Positions 33,766-42,894 of a DNA stretch of 64,000 nucleotides are shown piece by piece. Positions within the stretch are counted from its first letter, which is position 1, and every line of letters starts with the position of its first letter. Under the pieces are notes generated by a model that saw nothing but the letters and a program-made list of their open reading frames with translations, was not told where the DNA came from and searched no databases. The position numbers and the translations under genes are program-made. Location: assembly GCF_021021415.1 (NCBI RefSeq), contig NZ_JAINWJ010000030.1, positions 1-64,000 on the forward strand. Reading direction: 5' to 3'. This DNA comes from Martelella mediterranea. Lineage in GTDB: Bacteria; Pseudomonadota; Alphaproteobacteria; Rhizobiales; Rhizobiaceae.

Positions 33766-34771
33766 GGGAGCTTTCCTTCGTGGTTGCTGTGGGAAGAGGT
33801 GCGTCCGGAGTCTCGATCGCTCGAACGACGCGATAATCGCCGTCGGGCGAGAGGCCCTCGACGCGGGCGAGCTCTGCGAGCCGGCGCGCGGAGCCGCGTC
33901 CCGACAGCACGGCGACGAGATCGATGGTCTCCGCGATCAATGCGCGGGGGACGGTGACGACGGCTTCCTGGATGAGTTGCTCGAGCCGGCGCAGCGCGCC
34001 GAGTCCCGATCCCGCGTGGATCGTGCCGACGCCGCCCGGATGGCCGGTGCCCCAGGCCTTGAGGAGATCGAGGGCCTCGCTGCCGCGAACCTCGCCGATG
34101 GGGATGCGGTCGGGCCGCAGGCGAAGGGACGAGCGGACGAGGTCGGAGAGCGAGGCAACGCCGTCCTTCGTCCGCATGGCGACGAGGTTCGGCGCGGCGC
34201 ATTGCAGTTCGCGCGTATCCTCGATGATGACGACGCGGTCGGCTGTCTTCGCGACCTCGGCCAGCAGCGCATTGGTGAGCGTGGTCTTGCCGGTCGAGGT
34301 GCCGCCGGCGACGAGGATGTTTGCCCGCGCGGCGACGCCAGCCCGCAGGGCCGAGGCCTGCTCGGCCGTCATGATGCCGGCGGCGACATAGTCGTCGAGG
34401 GAGAAAACAGCCACGGCCGGCTTGCGGATCGCGAAAGCTGGCGCAGCAACGACCGGCGGCAGAAGCCCCTCGAACCGCTCCCCCGTTCCTGGCAGCTCCG
34501 CCGAGACGCGCGGGCTTCCGGTATGAACCTCGGCGCCGACGTGGTGGGCGACGAGACGGATGATGCGTTCGCCGTCTTCCGGTGCCAAGCGCTCGCCCGT
34601 ATCGGATAGACCCTCGGAGAGACGGTCGATCCACAACCGCCCGTCAGGGTTCAGCATCACCTCGACGACGCCGGGATCTTCCAGGAACGTCGCGATGGCC
34701 GGACCGAGCGCGGTGCGCAGCATCCGTGCGCCGCGTGCGATCCCTTCCGAATTGTGATGTGAGGCTGCCAT
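33746..34771 (-). CDS. trbB: Conjugal transfer ATPase TrbB (VirB11-like)
   Basis: A 341-residue hexameric secretion ATPase with Walker [16 protein letters not shown], the Asp box [11 protein letters not shown], Walker B-like [16 protein letters not shown] and the His box [11 protein letters not shown]. It is the first gene of the trb operon. Upstream lies the copper cargo instead of the copG/traG genes that normally adjoin it in relatives, which marks the cargo insertion point. Confidence 0.95.
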   Translation of the reverse strand: MAASHHNSEGIARGARMLRTALGPAIATFLEDPGVVEVMLNPDGRLWIDRLSEGLSDTGERLAPEDGERIIRLVAHHVGAEVHTGSPRVSAELPGTGERFEGLLPPVVAAPAFAIRKPAVAVFSLDDYVAAGIMTAEQASALRAGVAARANILVAGGTSTGKTTLTNALLAEVAKTADRVVIIEDTRELQCAAPNLVAMRTKDGVASLSDLVRSSLRLRPDRIPIGEVRGSEALDLLKAWGTGHPGGVGTIHAGSGLGALRRLEQLIQEAVVTVPRALIAETIDLVAVLSGRGSARRLAELARVEGLSPDGDYRVVRAIETPDAPLPTATTKESSHEPDPA

Positions 34772-34999
34772 CCGATCCCCGATTCCAGCGGGGACAAACG
34801 GACGATCCCCATGCGGGGATGATTAAAAGAGCCTGAGCTATGGTTGATTCAACAAGGGATTAGCGGCGTCGTAGTGTAGCGTGTGAAAACAGGAGAACGG
34901 CGATCCGTTCCTGCCCGGCTGCTTCCGGAAATTGCGGAAGATTTGCGAGTTGCTCGGTTCTTCGATTGACTGCCGTTGCAGGGTGCGGCTGGATTTACC

Positions 35000-36391
35000 T
35001 CATGTCACACGAAGCCATGTCATCATTCCGCCGGCGGAATGTTCCAGCATGTGGCAGTGAAGCAGCCAATCACCGGGATTATCGGCGACGAAGGCAATCT
35101 CGACACTCTCGTCACGGTCCATCAGCAGCGTATCCCTCAGCGGACCTGTCGTGCCGTCGCGCAAGACCTGTCTGAAATGGTGTCCGTGCAAATGCATGGC
35201 ATGCGGCCAAGCCGTATCATTGACGATGGCGACCTTGACTGTCTCTCCTGCGCGCGCTTCGAAAAGAGGATTATCGGGCATGTCCGCCATGCCGTTGAAT
35301 GCCCAGACCTTGCCGGCATTCACCAGTTCGGACATGCCCATCATACGGCCGGACATCGTCGCGCCTCGCATTGATCCCATGGCGCCTCCTTCCATTCGCA
35401 ATTCGATGCGGCGCGCCTCATTGACCGCACCGAGAGCAGACACCGGATTGGCTGGCAGGGCGTTGGGTGCAGGCAATCGTTCGGCATGCGCTTCGCCGTC
35501 GACATCGAAGGTCGCCAGTGCATAGCCGGAATTGCCCTCAAGCCCTACGAGATAGGCCTTCTCGTCAACGGTTGCGGTCACGTCGACAACGAGATCAGCG
35601 CGCTGCGCCGGGGCGAGAGTGAGTTGGTCGAAGCGCAGGGGCGCGTCCAGCGGCATGCCGTCGAGCGCGACGATCCAGCCTTCTAGACCCTGAGCGGCGA
35701 CATTGAAAATTCTGGCATTGGCCGCATTGATGAGGCGAAGGCGTACCCGCGCATTGCGTGCGACCATGCGGCGCCAGCCGCCCGTGCCATTGACGGTCAC
35801 CCAGTTGCCGATGCGGCCCGCATGGGCCCAGTCATGCATGTCGTTGAAGCCGCCGGCGATCTGCCCGTCTTCGGAGAGGCGCCAGTCGTCGATCAGCAAG
35901 ACCTCATCGAGATCGACCTCCGGCGCACCGTTGGTCTCTTCCACAATCAAGGCGCCAGACAGGCCGCGCGCCATCTGCTCCCAGGCCCGGTTATGCGGAT
36001 GGAACCAGTAGGTGCCGGCATCCGGCAGCTCGAAGTCGTAGAGGTAGCTGTCGCCAGGCGCGACGACGGACTGGGTGAGACCGGGGACGCCGTCCATGGC
36101 ATTGTCGATTCGAATCCCATGCCAATGAACGGTTCCAGGCTGGTCGAGATCGTTGCGGAACAGCCGGCGCAGACGCTCGCCCTGACGAAGCCGGATCGGA
36201 GCACCGGGAACGGCGCCGTTATAGGACCAAACCGCCGTGTCCGGATAGTCGGCTGGCGCGATGCGCGCAGTCGCCGCACGCGCCGTGAGTGTTTCGGCCG
36301 CCTCCGTCTGCGCATGCAACGGGCGCGGAAGAGCCGATGCCGCCGCAGTGGCGACCAGGCCGGAGATCATGGTTCGTCTTGTTAGATGCAT
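35000..36391 (-). CDS. Multicopper oxidase (CopA/CueO type), Tat-exported
   Basis: A 463-residue periplasmic oxidase. The Tat signal TRRTMISGLVATAAASALP is followed by the copper ligand motifs HWHGIR, WFHPH, HAMHLHGHHF and HCHMLEHSAGGMM. The last carries the type 1 copper Cys/His/Met. A Met-rich segment (MGSMRGATMSGRMMGM) before the third cupredoxin domain may give a cuprous-oxidase site as in CueO. It probably oxidises Cu(I) to the less toxic Cu(II). It is the last gene of the CueR-cytochrome c-oxidase operon, so the cytochrome may be its electron partner. Confidence 0.92.
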   Translation of the reverse strand: MHLTRRTMISGLVATAAASALPRPLHAQTEAAETLTARAATARIAPADYPDTAVWSYNGAVPGAPIRLRQGERLRRLFRNDLDQPGTVHWHGIRIDNAMDGVPGLTQSVVAPGDSYLYDFELPDAGTYWFHPHNRAWEQMARGLSGALIVEETNGAPEVDLDEVLLIDDWRLSEDGQIAGGFNDMHDWAHAGRIGNWVTVNGTGGWRRMVARNARVRLRLINAANARIFNVAAQGLEGWIVALDGMPLDAPLRFDQLTLAPAQRADLVVDVTATVDEKAYLVGLEGNSGYALATFDVDGEAHAERLPAPNALPANPVSALGAVNEARRIELRMEGGAMGSMRGATMSGRMMGMSELVNAGKVWAFNGMADMPDNPLFEARAGETVKVAIVNDTAWPHAMHLHGHHFRQVLRDGTTGPLRDTLLMDRDESVEIAFVADNPGDWLLHCHMLEHSAGGMMTWLRVT

Positions 36392-36407
36392 GTCGTCACT
36401 GTCTCCA

Positions 36408-36821
36408 CTACTCGATGCCGTTTGCCCGCTGCAGCGCGCGGACATAGGCAACGATCTTTTCGACCTCGGCTCGGTTCACCCCATCGACGGGCGGCATATT
36501 TCCGAACCGCCAATGATGGGCGCGCACGCCATTCTGTACCGCCATTTGGAAGGCGATGTCGGCATGGTGGTTCGGTTCATAGATGCGATGGACGAATGGT
36601 GGGCCTTGATCCGTGCCCGTGGCGTTCTCGCCATGGCAGACGGCGCAGTTGGCTGCAAACAGGTCCGCGCCATCGGCGGCGGCGCCTTCCAGATCGGGCA
36701 GGCGCACGATCGTACTGGCTTGCGACGATCGGGCCGGCTCGTCCTGCGCGGGCAGGAACCAGGCTCCAACACCAGCCACGATCACGGCGATGGCTCCCAC
36801 TGCCACGATTTTCTTGTTCAC
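36408..36821 (-). CDS. Small c-type cytochrome
   Basis: A 137-residue protein with an uncleaved or signal helix (IVAVGAIAVIVAGVGAWFL), one haem site CAVCHG and a distal methionine in FGNMPPVDG, typical of monohaem class I cytochromes with the MPP motif. The start is a GTG at 36821 that overlaps the CueR stop (GTGA), with GAGGCG upstream; no ATG fits as well. Position between the regulator and the multicopper oxidase points to electron transfer in periplasmic copper oxidation. Confidence 0.88.
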   Translation of the reverse strand: MNKKIVAVGAIAVIVAGVGAWFLPAQDEPARSSQASTIVRLPDLEGAAADGADLFAANCAVCHGENATGTDQGPPFVHRIYEPNHHADIAFQMAVQNGVRAHHWRFGNMPPVDGVNRAEVEKIVAYVRALQRANGIE

Positions 36822-37216
36822 TGCGTCGCCTCGCTTCCCGAAAGATCGTCGAGTATGGGGCAATCGGGACGATCGTCGCCGTGGCAGCGATGGATCAGCG
36901 TTTCGAGCGTGCGGCGGAGCGATTCAAGCTCGGCGATCTTGGACGTGATCCGGTCCAGGTGATCGCTGGCGATGTTTCTCACGTCGGCGCTTGCCCGGTC
37001 ACGATCCTCGTAGAGCGACATGAGGGAGCGACAGTCTTCGATCGAGAAGCCCAACGATCGCGCGCGCGACAGGAACGCCAGTTTGTACACGTCGGCCTCG
37101 CTGAAGGCGCGGTAGCCGTTCTGGCCGCGCTTCGGCCGAACGAGACCTATGTCCTCATAGTAGCGGATCGTCTTGGCGGGCAGGCCGCTCGCTTCGGCGA
37201 CGTCTCCAATGTTCAT
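36818..37216 (-). CDS. cueR: MerR-family copper regulator, CueR-like
   Basis: A 132-residue MerR protein with the HTH MNIGDVAEASGLPAKTIRYYEDIGL, a long dimerisation helix and the metal loop CHGDDRPDCPIL. Two cysteines seven residues apart, with no third upstream cysteine, match the Cu(I)/Ag(I)/Au(I) sensors of the CueR type. AGGAGGA lies 6 bases before the ATG. Its own promoter carries a MerR-type dyad, and similar dyads precede the APC permease and copA genes. Confidence 0.92.
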   Translation of the reverse strand: MNIGDVAEASGLPAKTIRYYEDIGLVRPKRGQNGYRAFSEADVYKLAFLSRARSLGFSIEDCRSLMSLYEDRDRASADVRNIASDHLDRITSKIAELESLRRTLETLIHRCHGDDRPDCPILDDLSGSEATQ

Positions 37217-37240
37217 GGGCGCATCCTCCTGATGCACGGC

Positions 37241-37271
37241 AACATAGGGATTCCAGCTACTGGAAGGTCAA
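37241..37271 (-). promoter_or_regulatory. CueR-type promoter of the regulator operon
   Basis: On the minus strand TTGACC (37271-37266) and TATGTT (37246-37241) are 19 bases apart, the long spacer typical of MerR-controlled promoters. The spacer holds the dyad TTCCAG-TAG-CTGGAA. It lies 25 bp upstream of the cueR ATG and should drive cueR, the cytochrome and the oxidase. Confidence 0.8.
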
Positions 37272-37285
37272 GCCCCCTTGCGACT

Positions 37286-37318
37286 TTGGAACCTTCCTGC
37301 GCTGGAAGGTCGTTAATT
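37286..37318 (+). promoter_or_regulatory. CueR-like operator/promoter of the DUF305 gene
   Basis: The dyad ACCTTCC-TGCGCT-GGAAGGT (37291-37310) resembles the E. coli copA operator. A TTGGAA at 37286 may be the -35 and TTAATT near 37313 the -10, with an unusually long spacer. It faces the divergent cueR promoter, so both transcription units share one control region of about 130 bp. Confidence 0.65.
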
Positions 37319-37348
37319 GGGGAAACGAACAAAACATGGAGACGAAGC

Positions 37349-38203
37349 ATGCATTACGGCCGCTTCTTCGCGATGATCGCCACATCGACCGTGATGATGT
37401 TCGGATTGATGTATCTGAACACCTATCTTCTCAGCCACGTCTTCTGGTCGGAGACCCGGGCCTACATGGCCCTTGTGATGGGCGCGTCCATGGCGGTCAT
37501 CATGCTCGCCTTCATGCTGTCCATGTACGCGAACCGTACCGCAAACATCGCCATTTTCGCCGGTTCGGTTGTCGTCTTCGCTGCTGCACTATCGCTCGTG
37601 CGCAGCCAGGTTACCGTCGAGGACCGCAGCTATATGAGCGCAATGATCCCGCACCATTCGATCGCGATCATGACGTCGAGTCGCGCCAACATAACCGATC
37701 CGCGGGTGCGCACCCTGGCCGACGACATCATCTACGCCCAGGACAAGGAGATCGCCGAGATGCGCTATCTGATCGCCGACATCGACGCCAACGGGAAGGC
37801 CACGCAGCGCGCGGCGACGACTCCGGCGGAGCTTGTCGGCGCTGAGGAAGCGCTCGCCAGTGAAGAACTTTCCAAGGTCGATCCGGAGTTCCTGACCGAG
37901 GATGAGATCGCTCGGGTTTTCCCGGATGGCGCAGCCTGCCGCTTCACCTATACCGAGGGCAGCCCGCCCGTGATGGTCGCGGGCGAGAGCGCGCAAGGAA
38001 CGGCTGCTTTGGTCAAGATCAGCGGCGACCTCGTTCGCCTTGACGTAAGCGAAACCGGCCCCGAAGGGGGCACGTTCACCGCCGAGCCGCTCTCGGCTGA
38101 ACTGCATGAGACCGACAGCGGCGATCTTTACGATCTGGTAGTGACGGCCGGCGCGGAGTACGAGGCCGGCTTCCGCGGCCAGTACACCTGCGCGGGCTCC
38201 TAG
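37349..38203 (+). CDS. DUF305 membrane protein
   Basis: A 284-residue protein. Three N-terminal membrane helices are followed by a DUF305 core with SYMSAMIPHHSIAIMTS and DKEIAEMRYLIADI, whose His and Met residues suggest metal binding, and by a C-terminal domain with one Cys pair (Cys in AACRF and QYTCAG). The start is fixed by GGAG 7 bases before the ATG; the same frame stays open for nearly 1 kb upstream, but that stretch runs antisense to cueR and the cytochrome gene and is not protein-like. DUF305 proteins are common in copper islands; the role is unproven. Confidence 0.85.
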   Translation: MHYGRFFAMIATSTVMMFGLMYLNTYLLSHVFWSETRAYMALVMGASMAVIMLAFMLSMYANRTANIAIFAGSVVVFAAALSLVRSQVTVEDRSYMSAMIPHHSIAIMTSSRANITDPRVRTLADDIIYAQDKEIAEMRYLIADIDANGKATQRAATTPAELVGAEEALASEELSKVDPEFLTEDEIARVFPDGAACRFTYTEGSPPVMVAGESAQGTAALVKISGDLVRLDVSETGPEGGTFTAEPLSAELHETDSGDLYDLVVTAGAEYEAGFRGQYTCAGS

Positions 38204-38212
38204 GAGGCGGTG

Positions 38213-38974
38213 ATGGCGAAGGACGGAACCCGGACCGCGCGACTCTATCGCATGGTGATGCGCGATCACCTCTGCCCCTATGGCCTGAAGTCGAAGGATC
38301 TTCTCAAGCGTCGGGGCTTTGAGGTTGATGACCATCACTTGACCACGCGCGAAGAGACCGACGCCTTCATGGAGGACCAAGGTGTGGAGACGACGCCGCA
38401 GACCTTCATCGGTGGCGAACGGGTCGGTGGTTACGACGGTCTGCGGGTCTATTTCGAGATCGATCCGCCGCCGGAGGAGCAAAGCGACACCTCCTACAGG
38501 CCGGTTATCGCCATTTTCGCGGTCGCCGCCCTGCTGGCGCTGGGGCTGTCCTGGCACCAGTACGGCACGGTTCTGACGCTGCGGGCGCTTGAGTGGTTCA
38601 TCTCGCTGTCGATGACCATCCTGGCGATCCAGAAACTCCAGGATGTCGAGAGCTTCTCGACCATGTTCCTCAACTACGACCTGCTGGCGCGCCAGTGGGT
38701 GCCCTATGGCACGATCTATCCGTTTGGCGAGGCGCTGGCCGGTATCCTGATGACGGCCGGCATCCTCGTGTGGATATCGGCGCCGGTGGCGCTGTTCATC
38801 GGCTCGGTCGGGGCTGTCAGCATCTTCAAGGCGGTCTACATCGACAAGCGCGAGCTTAAATGCGCCTGTGTCGGGGGCAGCTCTTCGGTGCCGCTCGGCT
38901 TCGTCTCCCTGACCGAAAGCCTCATGATGATGGCCATGGGCATCTGGATGCCGCTCAAGGCCTTCCTGATCTGA
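38213..38974 (+). CDS. Glutaredoxin-MauE/DoxX-like fusion protein
   Basis: A 253-residue protein. Residues 1-90 form a glutaredoxin fold with a CPYG site, TTPQTFIGG and GGYDGL. The remainder has four to five membrane helices of the MauE/DoxX-like type, with KCACVGGSSSVPLGF between the last two, a Cys pair that could exchange electrons with the glutaredoxin domain. AGGAGG lies just before the ATG, which follows the DUF305 stop by 9 bp. It may reduce thiols or disulfides oxidised during copper stress. Domain assignment is clear; function is inference. Confidence 0.85.
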   Translation: MAKDGTRTARLYRMVMRDHLCPYGLKSKDLLKRRGFEVDDHHLTTREETDAFMEDQGVETTPQTFIGGERVGGYDGLRVYFEIDPPPEEQSDTSYRPVIAIFAVAALLALGLSWHQYGTVLTLRALEWFISLSMTILAIQKLQDVESFSTMFLNYDLLARQWVPYGTIYPFGEALAGILMTAGILVWISAPVALFIGSVGAVSIFKAVYIDKRELKCACVGGSSSVPLGFVSLTESLMMMAMGIWMPLKAFLI

Positions 38975-38989
38975 TCCGTCCGCCGACCC

Positions 38990-39020
38990 TTGACCCTCCA
39001 GTTGCTGGAACCTTTAAATA
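38990..39020 (+). promoter_or_regulatory. CueR-type promoter of the APC permease
   Basis: TTGACC (38990-38995) and TAAATA (39015-39020) are separated by 19 bases containing CTCCAG-TTG-CTGGAA. This is the same arrangement as at the cueR and copA promoters, 58 bp upstream of the permease ATG. Confidence 0.78.
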
Positions 39021-39078
39021 GATCAGCGACTCGGCGTCACTCGCCGACACTGGGAAAAGCGATTTCGAGCGGACGATC

Positions 39079-40386
39079 ATGACGGACTACAAAAAAGACA
39101 GCATCACTTTGCCTGGCGCCATCGCCATGGGCACCGGGGTCATGATCGGGGCGGGGATCCTCGCTCTGACCGGGCAGATGGCGGAACTGGCCGGACCTCT
39201 GTTTCCGCTCTCCTTTATTGCCGGCGCCATCGTCACGGCCTTCAGTGCCTACACCTATGTCAAAATGTCGAACGCCTATCCCTCGGCCGGTGGCATCGGC
39301 ATGATCCTGGTCAAGGCCTACGGGCCGACGACCGTCGCGGCAGGCGCGGCGCTTTTGATGGCGCTGTCGATGGTCATCAACGAGAGCCTCGTCGCGCGAA
39401 CCTTCGCCGCCTATGCGCTGCGGGGATTGGGGATTGAGCCCACAGGCTGGCTGGTGCCGACCATCGGCGTCGCCGTCATCGTCTTCGCCTGGCTTGTGAA
39501 CGTGTCGGGAAACCGGTCGGTCGGGTTGCTGTCTATTGTGATGGCGTTCCTGAAGGTTTTCGGGATCGCATTGTTCGGCGTTGCGGCGCTTTGGGCCGGT
39601 GGTTTTTCCTTCGAGGCGACGGGCGGCGAGACCGGGGCGGGAGGGTTTCTGGCTTCAGCTGCGCTCGCTATCCTCGCCTTCAAGGGGTTTACGACGATCA
39701 CCAACAGCGGCGCCGAGATCACCGAGCCGCACCGCAATGTCGGCCGCGCCATCGTGGTCTCGATCGCGATCTGCGTCGTCGTCTATCTCCTTGTGGCTTT
39801 CGCGGTCGGCTCTAGCCTGCCGCTCGATCGTATCATCGCCGCCAAGGATTATGCGCTGGCCGAGGCGGCGGCACCGGCCTTCGGGCAGGTTGGTTTCTAT
39901 CTGACGGTGGCTCTGGCCCTGATTGCTACGGCGTCCGGCCTGATCGCCAGCGTTTTCGCGGTCTCGCGCATGCTGGCCATGCTGACCGACATGAAGCTCG
40001 TGCCGCACAGCCATTTCGGTATGCCAGGGGCGATCCGTGATCATACGCTCGTCTACACTGTGGTGATCGCCAGCCTTCTGACCATCTTCTTCGATCTCGG
40101 CCGGATCGCCTCGCTCGGCGCGTTCTTCTATCTGGTGATGGACATGGTCATCCACTGGGGTGTGTACCGGAACCTCAGGCATGTCATCGGCGCCCGGTCA
40201 TGGATCCTGCTGACGGCGATCACGCTCGACGCGGTGGTGCTCGCAGCCTTTGGACTGATGAAGTGGCAGGCGGACCCGGCGATCGTCGTCATTGCCGTCG
40301 GCGGGATTGCCGTCGTCTTTGCCTTCGAGGCGGTATTCCTGCGGCTTCGTCCGCCGTCGACCGGTCACATGCATCATTCGGGCTGA
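39079..40386 (+). CDS. APC-family permease
   Basis: A 435-residue inner membrane transporter with twelve hydrophobic segments and the amino acid-polyamine-organocation signature ITLPGAIAMGTGVMIGAGI at the start, plus a conserved NSGAEITEPHRNVGRAI segment. Substrate is unknown; members carry amino acids, amines or metabolites. A CueR-type promoter directly upstream suggests it is copper-induced, for instance to import a thiol precursor or a chelating amino acid. That link is inference. It ends in an HMHHSG tail. Confidence 0.85.
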   Translation: MTDYKKDSITLPGAIAMGTGVMIGAGILALTGQMAELAGPLFPLSFIAGAIVTAFSAYTYVKMSNAYPSAGGIGMILVKAYGPTTVAAGAALLMALSMVINESLVARTFAAYALRGLGIEPTGWLVPTIGVAVIVFAWLVNVSGNRSVGLLSIVMAFLKVFGIALFGVAALWAGGFSFEATGGETGAGGFLASAALAILAFKGFTTITNSGAEITEPHRNVGRAIVVSIAICVVVYLLVAFAVGSSLPLDRIIAAKDYALAEAAAPAFGQVGFYLTVALALIATASGLIASVFAVSRMLAMLTDMKLVPHSHFGMPGAIRDHTLVYTVVIASLLTIFFDLGRIASLGAFFYLVMDMVIHWGVYRNLRHVIGARSWILLTAITLDAVVLAAFGLMKWQADPAIVVIAVGGIAVVFAFEAVFLRLRPPSTGHMHHSG

Positions 40387-40414
40387 GCTGGAAGATAAAA
40401 GGACAATCAGGCTC

Positions 40415-40445
40415 TTGACCTTCCAGTTACTGGAAGCACTACCTT
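40415..40445 (+). promoter_or_regulatory. CueR-type promoter of copA
   Basis: TTGACC (40415-40420) and TACCTT (40440-40445) lie 19 bases apart and the spacer contains TTCCAG-TTA-CTGGAA. It ends 30 bp before the copA ATG and is the best match of the series to known copA promoters. Confidence 0.85.
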
Positions 40446-40475
40446 GTGTGCCAAGTCAGTCAGGAAGCATTCGAA

Positions 40476-42857
40476 ATGGCGCAGCATTCTCACCAGCATC
40501 ACGACCAAACGTCGCACAATCACGATGGCCACGATCATGCCGGCCATGATCACCCGGATCCGAAAGCCGGCGAAACGGCAACCGATCCCGTTTGCGGGAT
40601 GACGGTGACGATCAAGCCGGAGGCGCGCATGCGCGACTTCGGGGGTGACACCTTCTACTTTTGCTCCGATGGCTGCCGGACGAAGTTCGATGCCGATCCG
40701 TATTTTTACGCCTCGGGCAACGCGGCGAAGGTCGGCAAGCGTGCGCCGCAGGGCACGCAGTGGACCTGTCCCATGCATCCGGAGATCGTCCGTGACGAAC
40801 CCGGCGCCTGCCCGAAATGCGGCATGGCGCTCGAGCCGATGGTGCCGTCCGACGAGCCAAGCGAGGAACTGACCGATTTCACGCGGCGGATGTGGATCAG
40901 CGCCGCCGCTGCGGTGCCCCTGGTGATCCTGACGATGGGTGAACTGGTCGGTCTTCCCGTCCGCGACTGGATCGGCCATCAGATCGCGATCTACCTAGAG
41001 TTTCTCCTCGCCACGCCGATCGTGCTGTGGGCGGCGCTGCCGTTTTTCCAGCGCGGCTGGGACTCCGTAAAGAACCGATCGCCCAACATGTGGACGCTCA
41101 TATCGCTCGGTGTCGGCGCGGCCTATCTCTACTCCCTCGTCGCGACCTTCCTGCCCGGCGTCTTTCCCGAGCAGTACCGGATGGGGGGCATGGTCGGCAC
41201 CTACTACGAGGCCGCGGTCGTCATCATCGCGCTGATCTTCGTCGGTCAGGTGCTGGAGTTGCGCGCCCGCGAGCGCACCGGCGACGCCATCCGGGCGCTG
41301 ATGGACCTTGCGCCCAAGACCGCGCGACGCATCCTGTCCGACGGCTCCGAATATGACGCGCCGCTGGAGAACATTGTCGAAGGCGACCTGCTACGCGTAC
41401 GCCCCGGCGACAGCGTGCCGGTCGACGGTGAAGTGGCCGAGGGCCGGTCTTCGATCGACGAGAGTATGATCACCGGCGAGGCCGTCCCCATCGAGAAAAC
41501 CGAGGGCGACCGGGTGACCGGCGGAACGATCAACAAGAACGGCACGCTGGCGATTCGCGCGACGGCGGTCGGCTCAGACACGGTGCTTGCGCAGATCGTC
41601 GACATGGTGGCCGGGGCGCGCCGTTCGCGCGCGCCCATTCAAGGCCTGGCCGATCGGGTCTCGGAAGTCTTCGTGCCGACGGTCGTCGGCATCGCCATCC
41701 TCGCCTTTGTCGTCTGGCTTTTTGCCGGACCGAGTCCCGCCTTCGTCTTCGCAATCGCGGCGGCAGTGTCGGTCCTGATCATCGCCTGTCCCTGCGCGCT
41801 CGGGCTTGCAACGCCGATCTCGATCACCACGGCGGCGGGACGCGGCGCGCAGGCAGGCGTTCTCATCAAGGACGCCGAGGCGCTGGAGCGCATGGCGCGC
41901 GTCGACACGCTGATCGTCGACAAGACCGGAACGCTGACCGAGGGACGGCCGAAGCTGACCGATGTGGTCGCCCTTGGGGATATTCCGGAGGACGACGTTC
42001 TCGCATTGGCGGCAGCCTTGGAGCGCGGTTCCGAACATCCATTGGCCGAAGCCATTCTCGAGGGCGCGCGGGAGCGGGGCGTGCCACTCGACAAGGCCAC
42101 GGACTTTGAAGCCGTCACCGGCAAGGGCGTGACGGGAACAGTGGGCGGCCGCTCCATCGCGCTCGGCAACACCGCGCTAATGCAGGCAATCGGCGGTGAC
42201 GCCGCTAGCGGTGAGGAAAAGGCCGACGCTCTCAGGACCGAGGGCAAGACCGCGATGTTCGTCGCCGTAGACGGCACCCTTGCCGGTATCGTCGCCGTGG
42301 CGGACCCCATCAAGGAAACGACCGCGGCCGCGATCCGTGACCTGCATGCGCAGGGATTGCGCGTCATCATGGCGACCGGCGACAATCAGCGCACCGCCGA
42401 GGCGGTGGCGGCAAAGCTCGGCATCGACGACGTGCGCGCCGGCGTTCTGCCGGAAGGCAAGAAAGCCTTTGTCGACGAGTTGCGCGCGGCGGGCCGTTCG
42501 GTGGCCATGGCGGGCGACGGCGTCAACGACGCGCCGGCGCTCGCCGCTGCCGATGTCGGCATTGCCATGGGCACGGGCGCCGATGTTGCCGTGGAAAGTG
42601 CAGGGCTAACATTGCTGGGCGGCGATCTCACAGGGATCGTACGGGCGCGAAAGCTCGCCAAGGCGACCCTGCGCAACATCAAGCAGAACCTGTTCTTTGC
42701 CTTCGTCTACAACACGGCCGGCGTGCCGATCGCAGCCGGTGTGCTCTACCCCGTCTTCGGCCTGTTGCTCTCGCCGATGATCGCGGCCGCCGCCATGTCG
42801 CTGTCATCGGTCTCGGTGATCGCCAACGCGCTCAGACTGCGGCGGCTGGACCTCTGA
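40476..42857 (+). CDS. copA: Copper-exporting P1B-type ATPase with YHS and HMBD domains
   Basis: A 793-residue pump. A His-rich start (HSHQHHDQTSHNHDGHDH) leads into a YHS domain (DPVCGMTV...FYFCSDGC), then a heavy-metal-binding domain (WTCPMHPEIVRDEPGACPKC), then eight helices with CPCALGLATP, TGEAVPIEK, DKTGTLTEG and [13 protein letters not shown] plus the YHS/HMBD front end is typical of Cu(I)/Ag(I) exporters of the SilP/CopA type; the classical HMA domain is absent. It starts 30 bp after a CueR-type promoter and is followed by a multicopper oxidase gene. Confidence 0.95.
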   Translation: MAQHSHQHHDQTSHNHDGHDHAGHDHPDPKAGETATDPVCGMTVTIKPEARMRDFGGDTFYFCSDGCRTKFDADPYFYASGNAAKVGKRAPQGTQWTCPMHPEIVRDEPGACPKCGMALEPMVPSDEPSEELTDFTRRMWISAAAAVPLVILTMGELVGLPVRDWIGHQIAIYLEFLLATPIVLWAALPFFQRGWDSVKNRSPNMWTLISLGVGAAYLYSLVATFLPGVFPEQYRMGGMVGTYYEAAVVIIALIFVGQVLELRARERTGDAIRALMDLAPKTARRILSDGSEYDAPLENIVEGDLLRVRPGDSVPVDGEVAEGRSSIDESMITGEAVPIEKTEGDRVTGGTINKNGTLAIRATAVGSDTVLAQIVDMVAGARRSRAPIQGLADRVSEVFVPTVVGIAILAFVVWLFAGPSPAFVFAIAAAVSVLIIACPCALGLATPISITTAAGRGAQAGVLIKDAEALERMARVDTLIVDKTGTLTEGRPKLTDVVALGDIPEDDVLALAAALERGSEHPLAEAILEGARERGVPLDKATDFEAVTGKGVTGTVGGRSIALGNTALMQAIGGDAASGEEKADALRTEGKTAMFVAVDGTLAGIVAVADPIKETTAAAIRDLHAQGLRVIMATGDNQRTAEAVAAKLGIDDVRAGVLPEGKKAFVDELRAAGRSVAMAGDGVNDAPALAAADVGIAMGTGADVAVESAGLTLLGGDLTGIVRARKLAKATLRNIKQNLFFAFVYNTAGVPIAAGVLYPVFGLLLSPMIAAAAMSLSSVSVIANALRLRRLDL

Positions 42858-42894
42858 ATTCGGAATTGAACGCGTTTTTGCTCAAGGTGTCAAA

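Noticed and set aside
36386-37348. Upstream extension of the DUF305 frame
   Set aside because: It runs antisense to cueR and the cytochrome gene, and a clear ribosome binding site and operator precede the ATG at 37349.
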